Below are positions 26,851 to 35,683 of a stretch of DNA of 64,000 nt, piece after piece. How positions within the stretch are numbered: the stretch's first letter is position 1; every line of letters begins with the position of its first letter. This stretch comes from Dyadobacter luticola. Lineage in GTDB: Bacteria; Bacteroidota; Bacteroidia; Cytophagales; Spirosomataceae. The stretch lies in contig NZ_VCEJ01000005.1 in the NCBI RefSeq assembly GCF_005860805.1, positions 124,001 through 188,000 on the forward strand. Direction: 5' to 3'. Position numbers and translations under genes: made by a program. The notes below the pieces were generated by a model. It ran no database searches, was not told the DNA's origin, and saw only the letters and a program-made list of their open reading frames with translations.

Positions 26851-29800
26851 TTATTTTTTGACTACACTCTTAGAAACCGACGTCCCATCCTCCAATTCCA
26901 TTAACACTACGTACACGCCAGATTTGAGCTGCTTTACATCAACTTCTTCGCCTGGGTTTACAGATTCCAAAACGATGTTTCCAGCAGCGCTAATAATCTT
27001 CAAACTGGTAACTTTCAATTGATCAGCTTGTAATTTCAGTTTGTCCGTGGTTGGATTTGGGAAAAGATTAATCATGTTCTCCATAATCCCCGCCATATTC
27101 ACCGAGCGAACCCGGCTAAATGTATATGTTTGATCCAGGTCAATCATTTTAAGGCGATAAAAGTTTTGTCCTGGCCTGGCGGTCGAATCGGTGAAAGTGT
27201 AATGTTCTTCCTTGACACTGTTCACTTTTGCTGCAAGATTTCCGATTGCCTGCCACGCTTTTCCATCATTGCTCCGCTGTATCTCAAAACTTTCGCTATT
27301 TTCTTCATTGGCGGTAACCCATGCGAGATTGACGTTATTCTCGTATTTCTCGGCAGTGAAGCTGACGAGGGTGACGGGAAGTGGGGTGGATTGGTAAAAA
27401 CTTCCGCCAGAACTGTATGCCGAAAGGTATCGCCAAGGGCCGTAAACCTGCCCGGTAGCAGCCAGTACCGGATCGTATTTGACGCGCGCGCGAACTTTTG
27501 TAGCGACTCCGTCTGACTTGGCAACCAGACTTTTTATTTCGTTACCGCTTGTGCCCAAATCAGCAAATCCTGGCTGCTGGTCTGTAAATTGGGTACTATT
27601 GGTCATAGGGCTACTATGAGAAAAGCCTTCACCCTCTTTTCGGATTTCCCAGACGAGCTTGCCCTTATTCCGGCCGAGAAAGGACTTTTCAAAAAGGCCG
27701 ATACCGAAATTTTTGTCTGTAACATTATTGTGATCGACAATCGAATTGAGATCGGAATTGTAAAGCCGCAGATTATTTCTCAAGCCTGCATTGTTTCCGT
27801 AATAGAGAAAAGCAGCGCCCGCATCAATGAAATCGGCGTCATAGAAGGGGGCTCCCAGGATAATATCGCTATATCCATCGGCATTGACGTCGCCAGCGCA
27901 GGCAATGGCGTTTCCAAATGACGAGCTTGTTTGATTTCCTTCAATATGCGCCTCGACGGTATTGAGGATGCCATTTTGTGACCCATAATAGAGATCGACC
28001 GCGCCTTCATTATTTTGATCGTTATCGAAATACGGCGATCCGATAAGAATGTCACTGTAACCATCGCCATTTACGTCTCCAGCTGATGCGACGGTATAGC
28101 CCATATTCGCGCTGGTCTGGTTACTTTCGATATTAAGGGACGGGTCGAAGTCGCCTAATGATTTACTACCATAAAAAATAAGTGCAGCGCCTTCATGAAT
28201 TTGCCCGCTTGTAAATTGTGGAACACCCACCAGGACGTCCGACAGCCCGTCGCCATTTACATCGCCCGCCCCCGCAACTGACTGACACACGAAATTGAAT
28301 GAATTTAATTTGATAGATGGCGTCAATTCGATCCCGGCCTTTTTACCAAAATAGATCAGGGCAATTCCGGTAGGATCGGCACCAGCATTGTAGATTTCAA
28401 CAGTTGTGCTTACATCCGCAAACCCGTCACCGTTAAAATCACCGATCCCGGCCACTGATTTTCCGAGATAGCCATTGTTGATTGTGCCCTGAAGATTAGA
28501 AGGGAGAGCAACCTTGATCCCGGTTGCCGATCCATAATATACTATCGCCTTACCCATAAGAGTGCCGACAATCACATCGCTGTAACCATCTCCGTTAACA
28601 TCCCCGGCACTAGCAACTGAAAAGCCCATTTGTAATTCGGCTTCATTGCCTTCCCCGATGGTATTTGGCGATGTTACAATACCTGAAACCTGACCATGAT
28701 AGATAAAAAACGCTCCTTCACCAACTTGCCCGTTTGAATAGCGTAACGCTCCGACGATCAGGTCGCTTAAACCATCCCCATTCACATCGCCGGCAGAGGC
28801 CGCCGAAATACCCAGATGCGCACCGGCCTGGTTACTTTCAATCAATGAAAAACTATTAAAATTAATACCCGAACCGGACCCATAATAAACACGCACTATG
28901 CCTTCGTCACTTTCTCCATTGTCAAAATTAGGGGCACCTACAACGACATCCGAATAGCCATCACCATTAATGTCTCCGGCGCTGCTCACTGAGAAGCCAA
29001 CCTCACCCTGATATTGGTCGCCGGAAAAGCCGGAAGTATATTGGGCGGAAATACCAGAAGCGGAGCCATGAAACAGGAACGCGGCCCCTTCTTCGAGCGT
29101 GCCGAAGTTATGATGTGTCGACCCGATCAGCACATCGCTGAAACCGTCACCATTCACATCCCCTGCGCTCGTCGCTCCTTCAAGTTTTGCATCGGCAACA
29201 TTAGCTTCGAATGTGGAACTTGCAGTGGTATTCAGGCCGCTGGCGGCGCCAAGATACAGAAACGCCACTCCTTCATCGTTCTGCCCCTTATCGTACAAAC
29301 TGGCTACGGCAAGAACATCGCTATAACCGTCGCCATTTACGTCTCCCGCACAGCTCATTGAGGTCCCCAGCTCTCCCGATTTTTGATCGCCGGTGATGAT
29401 CGCTGCATACGCATTTCCGATACCTTTGGCCGATCCATGGTAAACAAGCAGCGCGCCCCTGTCCTGTAATCCCTGGCTGTATTTTCTGTCGCCGAGTACA
29501 ATGTCACTGTAACCATCTCCATTTACATCACCGGTACCAGCGGCCAGGGAGCCCATTGCAGGGATATAATCAGTGAGTACCGAACCAGGGCTCTGGCCGA
29601 TTCCCGAAGAAGAACCAAGATAAATATATGCGGAAGCATTGTTGGGTTGAGGGTTCGCAGAAAGATTACCGGGAGCAAGGACGATATCACCAAAACCATC
29701 CCCGTTTACATCACCCGCGCTGGCTACCGAGCCGCCCATGTTTTCACCTGTATGATTACTCTGGACAACCGAAAAATTCGCAGCTGTAATTCCCGAGGCC

Positions 29801-31125
29801 GATCCATAATAAATGAATGCTGCGCCTTCTTCGGCCTCGCCATTTGAATAAAGTGGCGACCCCACGACGATATCGCTGAATCCGTCCGCATTGATATCGC
29901 CTGCCGTAGCTATGGTATGATTGTATCCAAACTGCGCTGAGGCCTGGTTGGATTCCAGAATAACGGACGGGGCATTGGTAAGGCCATTGGATGAACCCAG
30001 GTAAACAAACACCGCACCTTCATTGACCTGACCATTATTGTAAAATGGCGCGCCCACCATGATGTCGCTGTACCCGTCCCCATTTACGTCGCCTGCATTC
30101 GCTACCACGCCATAACCAGTATTAGGCTGATCTGTCTGCAATTTTACCGACTTCACGCTGTTGATACCATTAGCAGAACCAGTATAAAGAAAGGCAGCGC
30201 CTTCAATATTTTGTCCATTATCGAAACTGGGCGCGCCTATCATTAAGTCGCTGTAACCATCTCCATTTACATCACCGGCAGTGGAAACGGAATTTCCAAA
30301 ATAGCTGAAAGACTGGTTTTCTTTTAAGATCGTGTTCGCATTTCCGGGACTTCCGTTTGTTACAATGGGATCTATGGTTACCGGAAACTTCGCTTCCCGG
30401 ACATCCACTTCAATCCCGATGTTTCCATCAGTATAAGCCAGCGAGGCTGTCAGGGATTTTCCATCTGCATCCCAGCATTTGAGATCGTTATAAGTCAGCA
30501 GGTTGTTGTATGATGTAAATTGAAGTTCGTTATGACCCGTACTTTTTACTTTAAGGCCTTTTGCTAAAAGTCTGACCTGCAATTTCTTTGTGTTTTTTGG
30601 GGCCTTGTCGACAATGAAATTCTGGCGGATACCTGCTTCATTATTTACATACTCTTCGGTAAAGCCCTGATGTTTTATGCGAAGCGTGTTTCCATTATTT
30701 TCGGAAATTGCATTTGCATTGGTTTCGAAAATCTTTTTGCCATCCGCAAAGATGCCCTCTGTGGTCAATTGCAGCTTGAAATGCGACCCGATGGAAGCAA
30801 CCCGGTTCTCGATAATCAGCTCTCCCGGTTTGTAATATGCCCTCAGATTTTGCTTTCTGTTCGGGCTTTGCAACATTCCTTTTTCCTTACCCGGTGAAAT
30901 GTGGTACTCTTGCCGGGCAATATCTTGCCGGATCATCGCCATGGTATTTTCCGGCATTGCTTCCAGCTCAGGCCTGGCAGATTTGCCGATTTTCGGAAAA
31001 TGAGGTAGTGCGGTAACAGTGTATTGGGCTGAGGCCGAAACTTTCGATTTTTGTTCCTCGCGGAGTGGGCTGGCTGCGACGATGATCAGGCATAATAAAT
31101 ACAGAACCTGGTAACGTATTTGCAT
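26851..31125 (-). CDS. giant secreted FG-GAP (integrin-type) propeller protein with T9SS sorting domain
   Basis: This 1424-residue protein has a signal peptide (MQIRYQVLYLLCLIIVAASP), an N-terminal domain of about 260 residues, then 14 FG-GAP repeats of about 60 residues. Each repeat contains a calcium-binding loop such as AGDVNGDGYSD followed by a strand like LMIGAPSFDNG. Fourteen equals two seven-bladed integrin-type propellers. A fibronectin-like stretch (PLPVTLVSFTAEK to FYRLKMIDLDQTYTFSR) and a type IX secretion C-terminal domain (LFPNPTTDKL to the KSVVKK end) follow. The ATG at 31125 gives the best signal peptide; the longer frame begins at 31158. It is probably a cell-surface adhesin or binding protein; the ligand is unknown. 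Confidence 0.92.
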   Translation of the reverse strand: MQIRYQVLYLLCLIIVAASPLREEQKSKVSASAQYTVTALPHFPKIGKSARPELEAMPENTMAMIRQDIARQEYHISPGKEKGMLQSPNRKQNLRAYYKPGELIIENRVASIGSHFKLQLTTEGIFADGKKIFETNANAISENNGNTLRIKHQGFTEEYVNNEAGIRQNFIVDKAPKNTKKLQVRLLAKGLKVKSTGHNELQFTSYNNLLTYNDLKCWDADGKSLTASLAYTDGNIGIEVDVREAKFPVTIDPIVTNGSPGNANTILKENQSFSYFGNSVSTAGDVNGDGYSDLMIGAPSFDNGQNIEGAAFLYTGSANGINSVKSVKLQTDQPNTGYGVVANAGDVNGDGYSDIMVGAPFYNNGQVNEGAVFVYLGSSNGLTNAPSVILESNQASAQFGYNHTIATAGDINADGFSDIVVGSPLYSNGEAEEGAAFIYYGSASGITAANFSVVQSNHTGENMGGSVASAGDVNGDGFGDIVLAPGNLSANPQPNNASAYIYLGSSSGIGQSPGSVLTDYIPAMGSLAAGTGDVNGDGYSDIVLGDRKYSQGLQDRGALLVYHGSAKGIGNAYAAIITGDQKSGELGTSMSCAGDVNGDGYSDVLAVASLYDKGQNDEGVAFLYLGAASGLNTTASSTFEANVADAKLEGATSAGDVNGDGFSDVLIGSTHHNFGTLEEGAAFLFHGSASGISAQYTSGFSGDQYQGEVGFSVSSAGDINGDGYSDVVVGAPNFDNGESDEGIVRVYYGSGSGINFNSFSLIESNQAGAHLGISAASAGDVNGDGLSDLIVGALRYSNGQVGEGAFFIYHGQVSGIVTSPNTIGEGNEAELQMGFSVASAGDVNGDGYSDVIVGTLMGKAIVYYGSATGIKVALPSNLQGTINNGYLGKSVAGIGDFNGDGFADVSTTVEIYNAGADPTGIALIYFGKKAGIELTPSIKLNSFNFVCQSVAGAGDVNGDGLSDVLVGVPQFTSGQIHEGAALIFYGSKSLGDFDPSLNIESNQTSANMGYTVASAGDVNGDGYSDILIGSPYFDNDQNNEGAVDLYYGSQNGILNTVEAHIEGNQTSSSFGNAIACAGDVNADGYSDIILGAPFYDADFIDAGAAFLYYGNNAGLRNNLRLYNSDLNSIVDHNNVTDKNFGIGLFEKSFLGRNKGKLVWEIRKEGEGFSHSSPMTNSTQFTDQQPGFADLGTSGNEIKSLVAKSDGVATKVRARVKYDPVLAATGQVYGPWRYLSAYSSGGSFYQSTPLPVTLVSFTAEKYENNVNLAWVTANEENSESFEIQRSNDGKAWQAIGNLAAKVNSVKEEHYTFTDSTARPGQNFYRLKMIDLDQTYTFSRVRSVNMAGIMENMINLFPNPTTDKLKLQADQLKVTSLKIISAAGNIVLESVNPGEEVDVKQLKSGVYVVLMELEDGTSVSKSVVKK

Positions 31126-31155
31126 AGTTGTGGCAGTTTTGATGGGGACTTTTAT

Positions 31156-31187
31156 CAAAGATTGTCCGCAACCCGCTGCCTAACAAA
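31156..31187 (-). promoter_or_regulatory. promoter for the FG-GAP gene
   Basis: On the minus strand TTTG (31187-31184) and AATCTTTG (31163-31156) are 20 bases apart, matching TTTG-N(17-23)-TAnnTTTG at all but one fixed position. It sits 30 bases before the preferred ATG at 31125; the longer-frame ATG at 31158 lies within the -7 box, which supports the shorter start. Confidence 0.6.
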
Positions 31188-31241
31188 AGCGTCTATTTTA
31201 CGGTAAGCGTGATTTATTTTAAGGTAATTATCTGATTCTGA

Positions 31242-31280
31242 AACAAAAAAAGACTGCTCTTACAGCAGTCTTTTTTTGTT
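31242..31280. terminator. perfect 17-bp hairpin terminator
   Basis: AACAAAAAAAGACTGCT (31242-31258) and AGCAGTCTTTTTTTGTT (31264-31280) pair perfectly around the loop CTTAC. It terminates the SGNH hydrolase gene on the minus strand and could work in both directions. Confidence 0.93.
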
Positions 31281-31306
31281 CAAAAGTATTACGGAAAGCG
31301 TAACTA

Positions 31307-31984
31307 TCACTTCTTCACCAACGCATCCATCATCTTCTCCGCCAGAAACTTATTACCTGCGTCCGTCAAATGCACCCGGTCGCTGGTCAGGATGCCTTTC
31401 TCTTTATTTTCAGGATTGTTTTGGGCCAGATAATCGACAAAATACTTGCGAAGGTCGCAGAGTTCAACATTGTTGCGGGTGGCGATTTCGCGGATGAGTT
31501 TTGAATATTGGTTCAGGTCGCCGTCTTGTGAATTTGAATTGTCATTTCTTTCGCCGATGACGGTTGGTGTACAGACAATTACACGAATGTTTTGCGCCTT
31601 CATTTTCTTGATCAGGGCTTCGTAGAATTTCACGTATTTGTCGGCGTCTGTGCCTGTTCCCGACGAAGCTTTGTGCCATACATCATTGATTCCCACATAA
31701 ATAAAGACTACATCCGGTTTTTTGGATAGTACGTCGTCTTCCAGGCGGAGGTAAAGGTCATATACTTTGTTGCCGCCGATGCCCGCGCCGATCAGCTCGT
31801 ATTGGCTGTCCTGGCCTTTGGCCTTCAACATTTCGCCCATTTGGGTAATGTAACCCGTCGGGCCGACGCCGGCCTGGGTGATAGAATCGCCGAAGAAAAT
31901 CACGCGGAGCGGTTTGTCGGCCCGCATGGCGATCAGGGGCAACAGGAAAAATGCAAACTGTACTATTTTGAAAAGTGACTTCAT
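31307..31984 (-). CDS. secreted SGNH/GDSL hydrolase
   Basis: This 225-residue exported esterase-like protein has signal peptide MKSLFKIVQFAFFLLPLIAM and the SGNH blocks: block I VIFFGDSITQAG (nucleophile serine), block II IGAGIGGNKV (glycine), block III VFIYVGINDVWH (asparagine) and block V SDRVHLTDAGN (Asp-x-x-His equivalent, with D and H present). Such enzymes remove acetyl or other acyl groups from carbohydrates. I chose the ATG at 31984, which gives a normal signal peptide; the longer frame adds 14 residues. It follows modC in the same direction with a 68-base gap and is followed by a strong terminator. Confidence 0.9.
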   Translation of the reverse strand: MKSLFKIVQFAFFLLPLIAMRADKPLRVIFFGDSITQAGVGPTGYITQMGEMLKAKGQDSQYELIGAGIGGNKVYDLYLRLEDDVLSKKPDVVFIYVGINDVWHKASSGTGTDADKYVKFYEALIKKMKAQNIRVIVCTPTVIGERNDNSNSQDGDLNQYSKLIREIATRNNVELCDLRKYFVDYLAQNNPENKEKGILTSDRVHLTDAGNKFLAEKMMDALVKK

Positions 31985-32052
31985 AAAAATGGTAAAGGTT
32001 TTTAGTTGGAAAAGACGCGCACGCAATAAACTTACCCTTGTCGGATAAAGCC

Positions 32053-32949
32053 TTAATCTGCATCAAACAGGCGAATGTCAGGTGCGCCAAGGTTATGTTG
32101 AAGCAGGAATTTTTTACCAGGCGATAATTGATCCAGCATTTCCAGGGGCAGGTTTAAAATTGAGATTTTATGATTGATCAATACATGTACAAGCAATCCA
32201 TCATTTTGTTTTTCAACACTTAACACTTCTCCATAAATATCAAATTGACTTTCGGGAGTAGCTTTTCCCAGAAAAACTTCCGCCGGAGATCCAACATTGA
32301 CCAGCTTGCCATTTTCCATGACCGCCACTTTTTGCGCCAGCCTGAAAATTTCGCCCATATCATGCGTGACCAGGATTGCGGTGAAATGGTAATGTTGCTG
32401 AAACCGGAGCAGCAGATTTTGCAGTTGATATCGCATTTGATAATCTAATGCCGTAAACGGTTCGTCGAGCAGCAAAAGGTCAGGTTTTCGGACTAACGCC
32501 CGCGTCAAAGCTACCCGCTGCTGCTGGCCGCCGGAAAGTTGAAAAGGTCTTCGGCTGGCGAGCTGAGTAAGTTCTGTTTCTGCTAATAATTCATCAACAA
32601 TCTCAGTATTGTCATTTTTGGATAGTGCAAAAGCCAGATTTTCCCGCACCGACATATTTGGAAATAGCGCGTAATCCTGGAAAACAAAACCAATGTTACG
32701 CTGCTGGGTGGGTAGATTTAGAGTTTTCTCCGTGTCCAGCCAGATACTGTTTTTGAATGTAATCCGGCCGAATTCCGGTTTTGCCAAACCTGCGATTTGC
32801 CGTAGTAAGGTCGTTTTTCCTGCGCCGGAAGGTCCTGTCAATGCAAGTATACTTCCCGCGCCAAGACCAAGCGAAACTTCCATCGGCAATGTGCCGCTGG
32901 CGGTGTGGAGCGAGTGCCGGATGTGCAGGTCAAGAAGATTGTCGGACAC
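32053..32949 (-). CDS. modC: molybdate ABC transporter ATP-binding protein
   Basis: This 298-residue ATPase has Walker A GPSGAGKTT, signature LSGGQQQRVALTRAL and Walker B LLLLDEPFTAL, followed by a short C-terminal region resembling part of a TOBE domain (YGEVLSVEKQNDGLLVHVL). It is about 50 residues shorter than E. coli ModC, mainly in that regulatory part. The start is GTG at 32949, overlapping the modB end by 20 bases. Neighbouring modB and modA fix the assignment; sulfate-type substrates are less likely. Confidence 0.88.
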   Translation of the reverse strand: MSDNLLDLHIRHSLHTASGTLPMEVSLGLGAGSILALTGPSGAGKTTLLRQIAGLAKPEFGRITFKNSIWLDTEKTLNLPTQQRNIGFVFQDYALFPNMSVRENLAFALSKNDNTEIVDELLAETELTQLASRRPFQLSGGQQQRVALTRALVRKPDLLLLDEPFTALDYQMRYQLQNLLLRFQQHYHFTAILVTHDMGEIFRLAQKVAVMENGKLVNVGSPAEVFLGKATPESQFDIYGEVLSVEKQNDGLLVHVLINHKISILNLPLEMLDQLSPGKKFLLQHNLGAPDIRLFDAD

Positions 32950-33604
32950 GAAGCAGGCTGTTGTTGACGGAATAGACGACCAGCAAAATAAGGAATGTTA
33001 CGGCAAAGAGCACCATCGCATATTGGTTGGCAGCCGGGTAGTTCAATGCTTCCACTTCATTGTAAATGGCCACGGAAGCTACTTTGGTCACACCTGGAAT
33101 GTTCCCGCCGATCATCAGCACCACCCCAAATTCCCCCACCGTATGCGCAAATGTGAGCACAAAAGCAGTAAGGAGAGCCGGTTTACAATTTGGTAAAAGC
33201 ACTTTAAAAAACGTATCCCACTCATTTTTACCCAAAGTATAAGAAGCCTCTCGCAGTGACGCAGGCAACGATTGCAAACCCGCGCGGATCGGATAAACCA
33301 TAAAAGGCAAACTGTACAAAACCGAAGCAATCACCAGCCCCGAAAATGAAAAAACAAGCCGCAGACCAAATATGCTTTCAATAAAATTCCCGAACCAGTA
33401 TGAAGGGCTAAACGCCAGAAGCAAATAAAACCCGATCACCGAAGGCGGCAAAACCAGCGGCATTCCAATGATCGCTTCCACAACTCCACGGCCTTTGAAC
33501 TTCGCAAAAGCCAGCCAGTAGGCAATCGGAAGCGACACCACCAGCAAAATCAGTGAGGTGATGGTGGCAAGTTTGAATGTGAGTAAGAGGGGTTGGAAGT
33601 CCAT
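32930..33604 (-). CDS. modB: molybdate ABC transporter permease
   Basis: This 224-residue inner-membrane protein has about five hydrophobic segments and the binding-protein-dependent transport signature, LREASYTLGKNEWDTFFKVLLPN, which docks on the ATPase. Further family stretches are MPLVLPPSVIGFYLL and FAHTVGEFGVVLMIGGNIPG. It starts seven bases after the modA stop and overlaps modC, so the three genes form one operon. Confidence 0.93.
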   Translation of the reverse strand: MDFQPLLLTFKLATITSLILLVVSLPIAYWLAFAKFKGRGVVEAIIGMPLVLPPSVIGFYLLLAFSPSYWFGNFIESIFGLRLVFSFSGLVIASVLYSLPFMVYPIRAGLQSLPASLREASYTLGKNEWDTFFKVLLPNCKPALLTAFVLTFAHTVGEFGVVLMIGGNIPGVTKVASVAIYNEVEALNYPAANQYAMVLFAVTFLILLVVYSVNNSLLRVRQSS

Positions 33605-33611
33605 TTTTTAA

Positions 33612-34364
33612 CTACTTATACCCATATTTCCTGAAAATCGCTTTCGCCTTTTGAGAATATAAGAATTGGTAAAAGGCTTCACTGCCTGCTTTTTTAGGAG
33701 AATCGTCACTGTGTTTTAAAAGGATAGCAGCTTGCTGTATAGGTTTATATAAGGTTGAATCAATGATCACGTAATGTCCCTTGCCTTTCATTTCATCAGA
33801 CAAAACAATGGACAATGCATTGAAGCCTGCTTCTGCGGAGCCGGAAGTAATGTACTGGGCGGTTTGAGCGATGCTTTCGCCGTAGACCAGCTTTTTCTCG
33901 ATGGTTTTTAAAAGATTTTTTGCTGCTAAAACCTGGATCGCTGCTTCGCCGTAAGGGGCGACTTTTGGATTGGGCACAGCGATTTTCTTCACTTTTTCCG
34001 TAGTCAAAACATCTGTTGTCAGATCATTTTCGGCGATATCTTTTGACCAGAGTACCAATGTTCCCAATGCATATACCTTCGGCTTTTCTGCACCACCGCC
34101 TTTTTCAAAGATTTCCTGCGGATATTTTACATCAGCCGACACAAACACGTCAAACGGTGCCCCTTCACGGATCTGGGTGGTGAGCTTGCCGGAAGAGCCG
34201 ACGACGATCTGGATTTTTTTGCCCGATTCTTTCTCGAATTCCTGCTGGATTTCCTTCATCACATACTGCACATTGGCCGCGGTAGCGATGATAATCTTGT
34301 CGGAAGGCTTGTCGCAACCAGCGAAAAAGAGGAAAAGTAGGAGAGATAACCATCGCATGTTCAT
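33612..34364 (-). CDS. modA: molybdate-binding lipoprotein
   Basis: This 250-residue binding protein has a lipoprotein signal, MNMRWLSLLLFLFFAGC, and the ModA pattern: IIIATAANVQYVMKEIQQEF, VVGSSGKLTTQI, FDVFVSADVKYP, then VAPYGEAAIQVL and SAEAGFNALSIVLS. It captures molybdate or tungstate at the outer face of the inner membrane. I chose the ATG at 34364; a second ATG two codons later (34358) is equally plausible. The longer frame from 34406 adds 14 residues with no function. No molybdate-sensing regulator gene is adjacent. Confidence 0.92.
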   Translation of the reverse strand: MNMRWLSLLLFLFFAGCDKPSDKIIIATAANVQYVMKEIQQEFEKESGKKIQIVVGSSGKLTTQIREGAPFDVFVSADVKYPQEIFEKGGGAEKPKVYALGTLVLWSKDIAENDLTTDVLTTEKVKKIAVPNPKVAPYGEAAIQVLAAKNLLKTIEKKLVYGESIAQTAQYITSGSAEAGFNALSIVLSDEMKGKGHYVIIDSTLYKPIQQAAILLKHSDDSPKKAGSEAFYQFLYSQKAKAIFRKYGYK

Positions 34365-34460
34365 GGTGCAATTTAAACGAAATGGATTTGTTTCACGCAC
34401 TTCCAAAATGTCCGCTTGGGAAATTATCGTAAATTGCGCCCCGTTTCGGAACTGACCGAA

Positions 34461-34495
34461 AAAAGCTGATAGCTAACCGCTAAAAGCTGATAGCT
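34461..34495. repeat. 14-bp direct repeat
   Basis: AAAAGCTGATAGCT occurs at 34461-34474 and 34482-34495, separated by AACCGCT, giving a 21-base period. It lies just before the aminotransferase start, in the space shared with the divergent modA gene. Confidence 0.6.
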
Positions 34496-34507
34496 CCATT
34501 AGAATTG

Positions 34508-35665
34508 ATGATTATAGAGACTGCCCGTCGCACCAAACAGACTTCGGAATACTACTTTTCGGTGAAGCTGGCTGAGGTGCGCAAGCTGATTGCAGAAGGC
34601 CACGATGTAATCAATCTCGGGATTGGAAACCCGGATATGATGCCTTCGGAGGAAACATTGACCGCGCTGTCGGAAGCAGCGCAAAAGCCGCAAGCGCATG
34701 GTTATCAACCTTATACAGGTACCCCGGCGTTCCGTAATGCAATCGCGAAGTTCTATGAGCATACTTATGGGGTAAAACTCGATCCGGCCTCGGAAATCCT
34801 TCCTCTGCTGGGCTCCAAAGAGGGTATTACGCATATTTCACTCACTTTTCTTGATCCTGAGGACGAAGTGCTGGTTCCAGAGCTGGGCTATCCGGCTTAC
34901 CGAGCTGTAAGTCAAATGGTTGGTGCAGTTGTAAAAGAATATCCGCTGCGTGAAAATGAAGGCTGGCAGCCTGATTGGAATGCAATGGAAACATTGGTGA
35001 CGCCCAAGACAAAAATCATGTGGCTCAACTATCCACACATGCCGACTGGTGCCCCGGCGACTTTGCAGCTTTTTGAAGAAGCTGTCGCATTTGCAAAAAA
35101 ACACCGCATTCTGCTTTGTCATGATAATCCTTACAGTCTGGTCTTGAACAAGAAAGAGCCGATCAGCCTACTGTCAATCGAGGGTGCGAAAGAGGTAGCG
35201 ATTGAGCTGAATTCGATGAGTAAGTCGCATAATATGGCAGGCTGGCGGTTGGGCTGGCTGGCGGCTGCAAAGGAATATATCAGCGCGGTGCTGACGATTA
35301 AAAGTAATGTGGATTCCGGCATGTTTTGGGCGATGCAGGAAGCTGCTGTGGCTGCTTTGCAGAATTCAGACGAGTGGCACGCCGAGCGAAATGCCGTGTA
35401 CCAGGGCCGACTGGAAGCTGCCGAGGCAATGCTCGATGCATTGGGCTGCACCTGGGACAAAAAGCAGGAAGGCATGTTTCTCTGGGGAAAATTGCCGGAG
35501 ACGACCGAATCCGCGGAGGCGCTGGTTAACAGTACTTTAATTGAAAAGCATGTATTTATCGCGCCCGGTTTTATTTTTGGTCCGAAAGGCCAGCGCTATA
35601 TCCGGCTTTCGCTTTGTATGCCCAAAGAACGCATTTGGGAAGCGGTAAAAAGGATCAGCCAGTAA
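34508..35665 (+). CDS. class I/II aminotransferase, probably for aromatic amino acids
   Basis: This 385-residue PLP enzyme has the fold-type I pattern: INLGIGNPDMMPSE, YQPYTGTPAFRNAIA, LNYPHMPTGAPA (where many relatives have NPNNPTG), CHDNPYSLV and SMSKSHNMAGWRLGW with the PLP lysine at 239, then RLSLCMP near the C-terminus. Its position 18 bases before tyrA suggests that it transaminates prephenate-derived keto acids, although LL-diaminopimelate- or aspartate-type activity cannot be excluded. I chose the ATG at 34508; a TTG one codon earlier is in frame. Confidence 0.88.
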   Translation: MIIETARRTKQTSEYYFSVKLAEVRKLIAEGHDVINLGIGNPDMMPSEETLTALSEAAQKPQAHGYQPYTGTPAFRNAIAKFYEHTYGVKLDPASEILPLLGSKEGITHISLTFLDPEDEVLVPELGYPAYRAVSQMVGAVVKEYPLRENEGWQPDWNAMETLVTPKTKIMWLNYPHMPTGAPATLQLFEEAVAFAKKHRILLCHDNPYSLVLNKKEPISLLSIEGAKEVAIELNSMSKSHNMAGWRLGWLAAAKEYISAVLTIKSNVDSGMFWAMQEAAVAALQNSDEWHAERNAVYQGRLEAAEAMLDALGCTWDKKQEGMFLWGKLPETTESAEALVNSTLIEKHVFIAPGFIFGPKGQRYIRLSLCMPKERIWEAVKRISQ

Positions 35666-35683
35666 CATTTAGCTTTTTTTGAA

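Noticed and set aside
27700..30300. Regularly spaced DNA repeats in the FG-GAP gene, considered as a tandem-repeat or CRISPR-like array
   Set aside because: The period of about 180-200 bases follows protein repeats, codons vary between units and there are no constant direct repeats with spacers.
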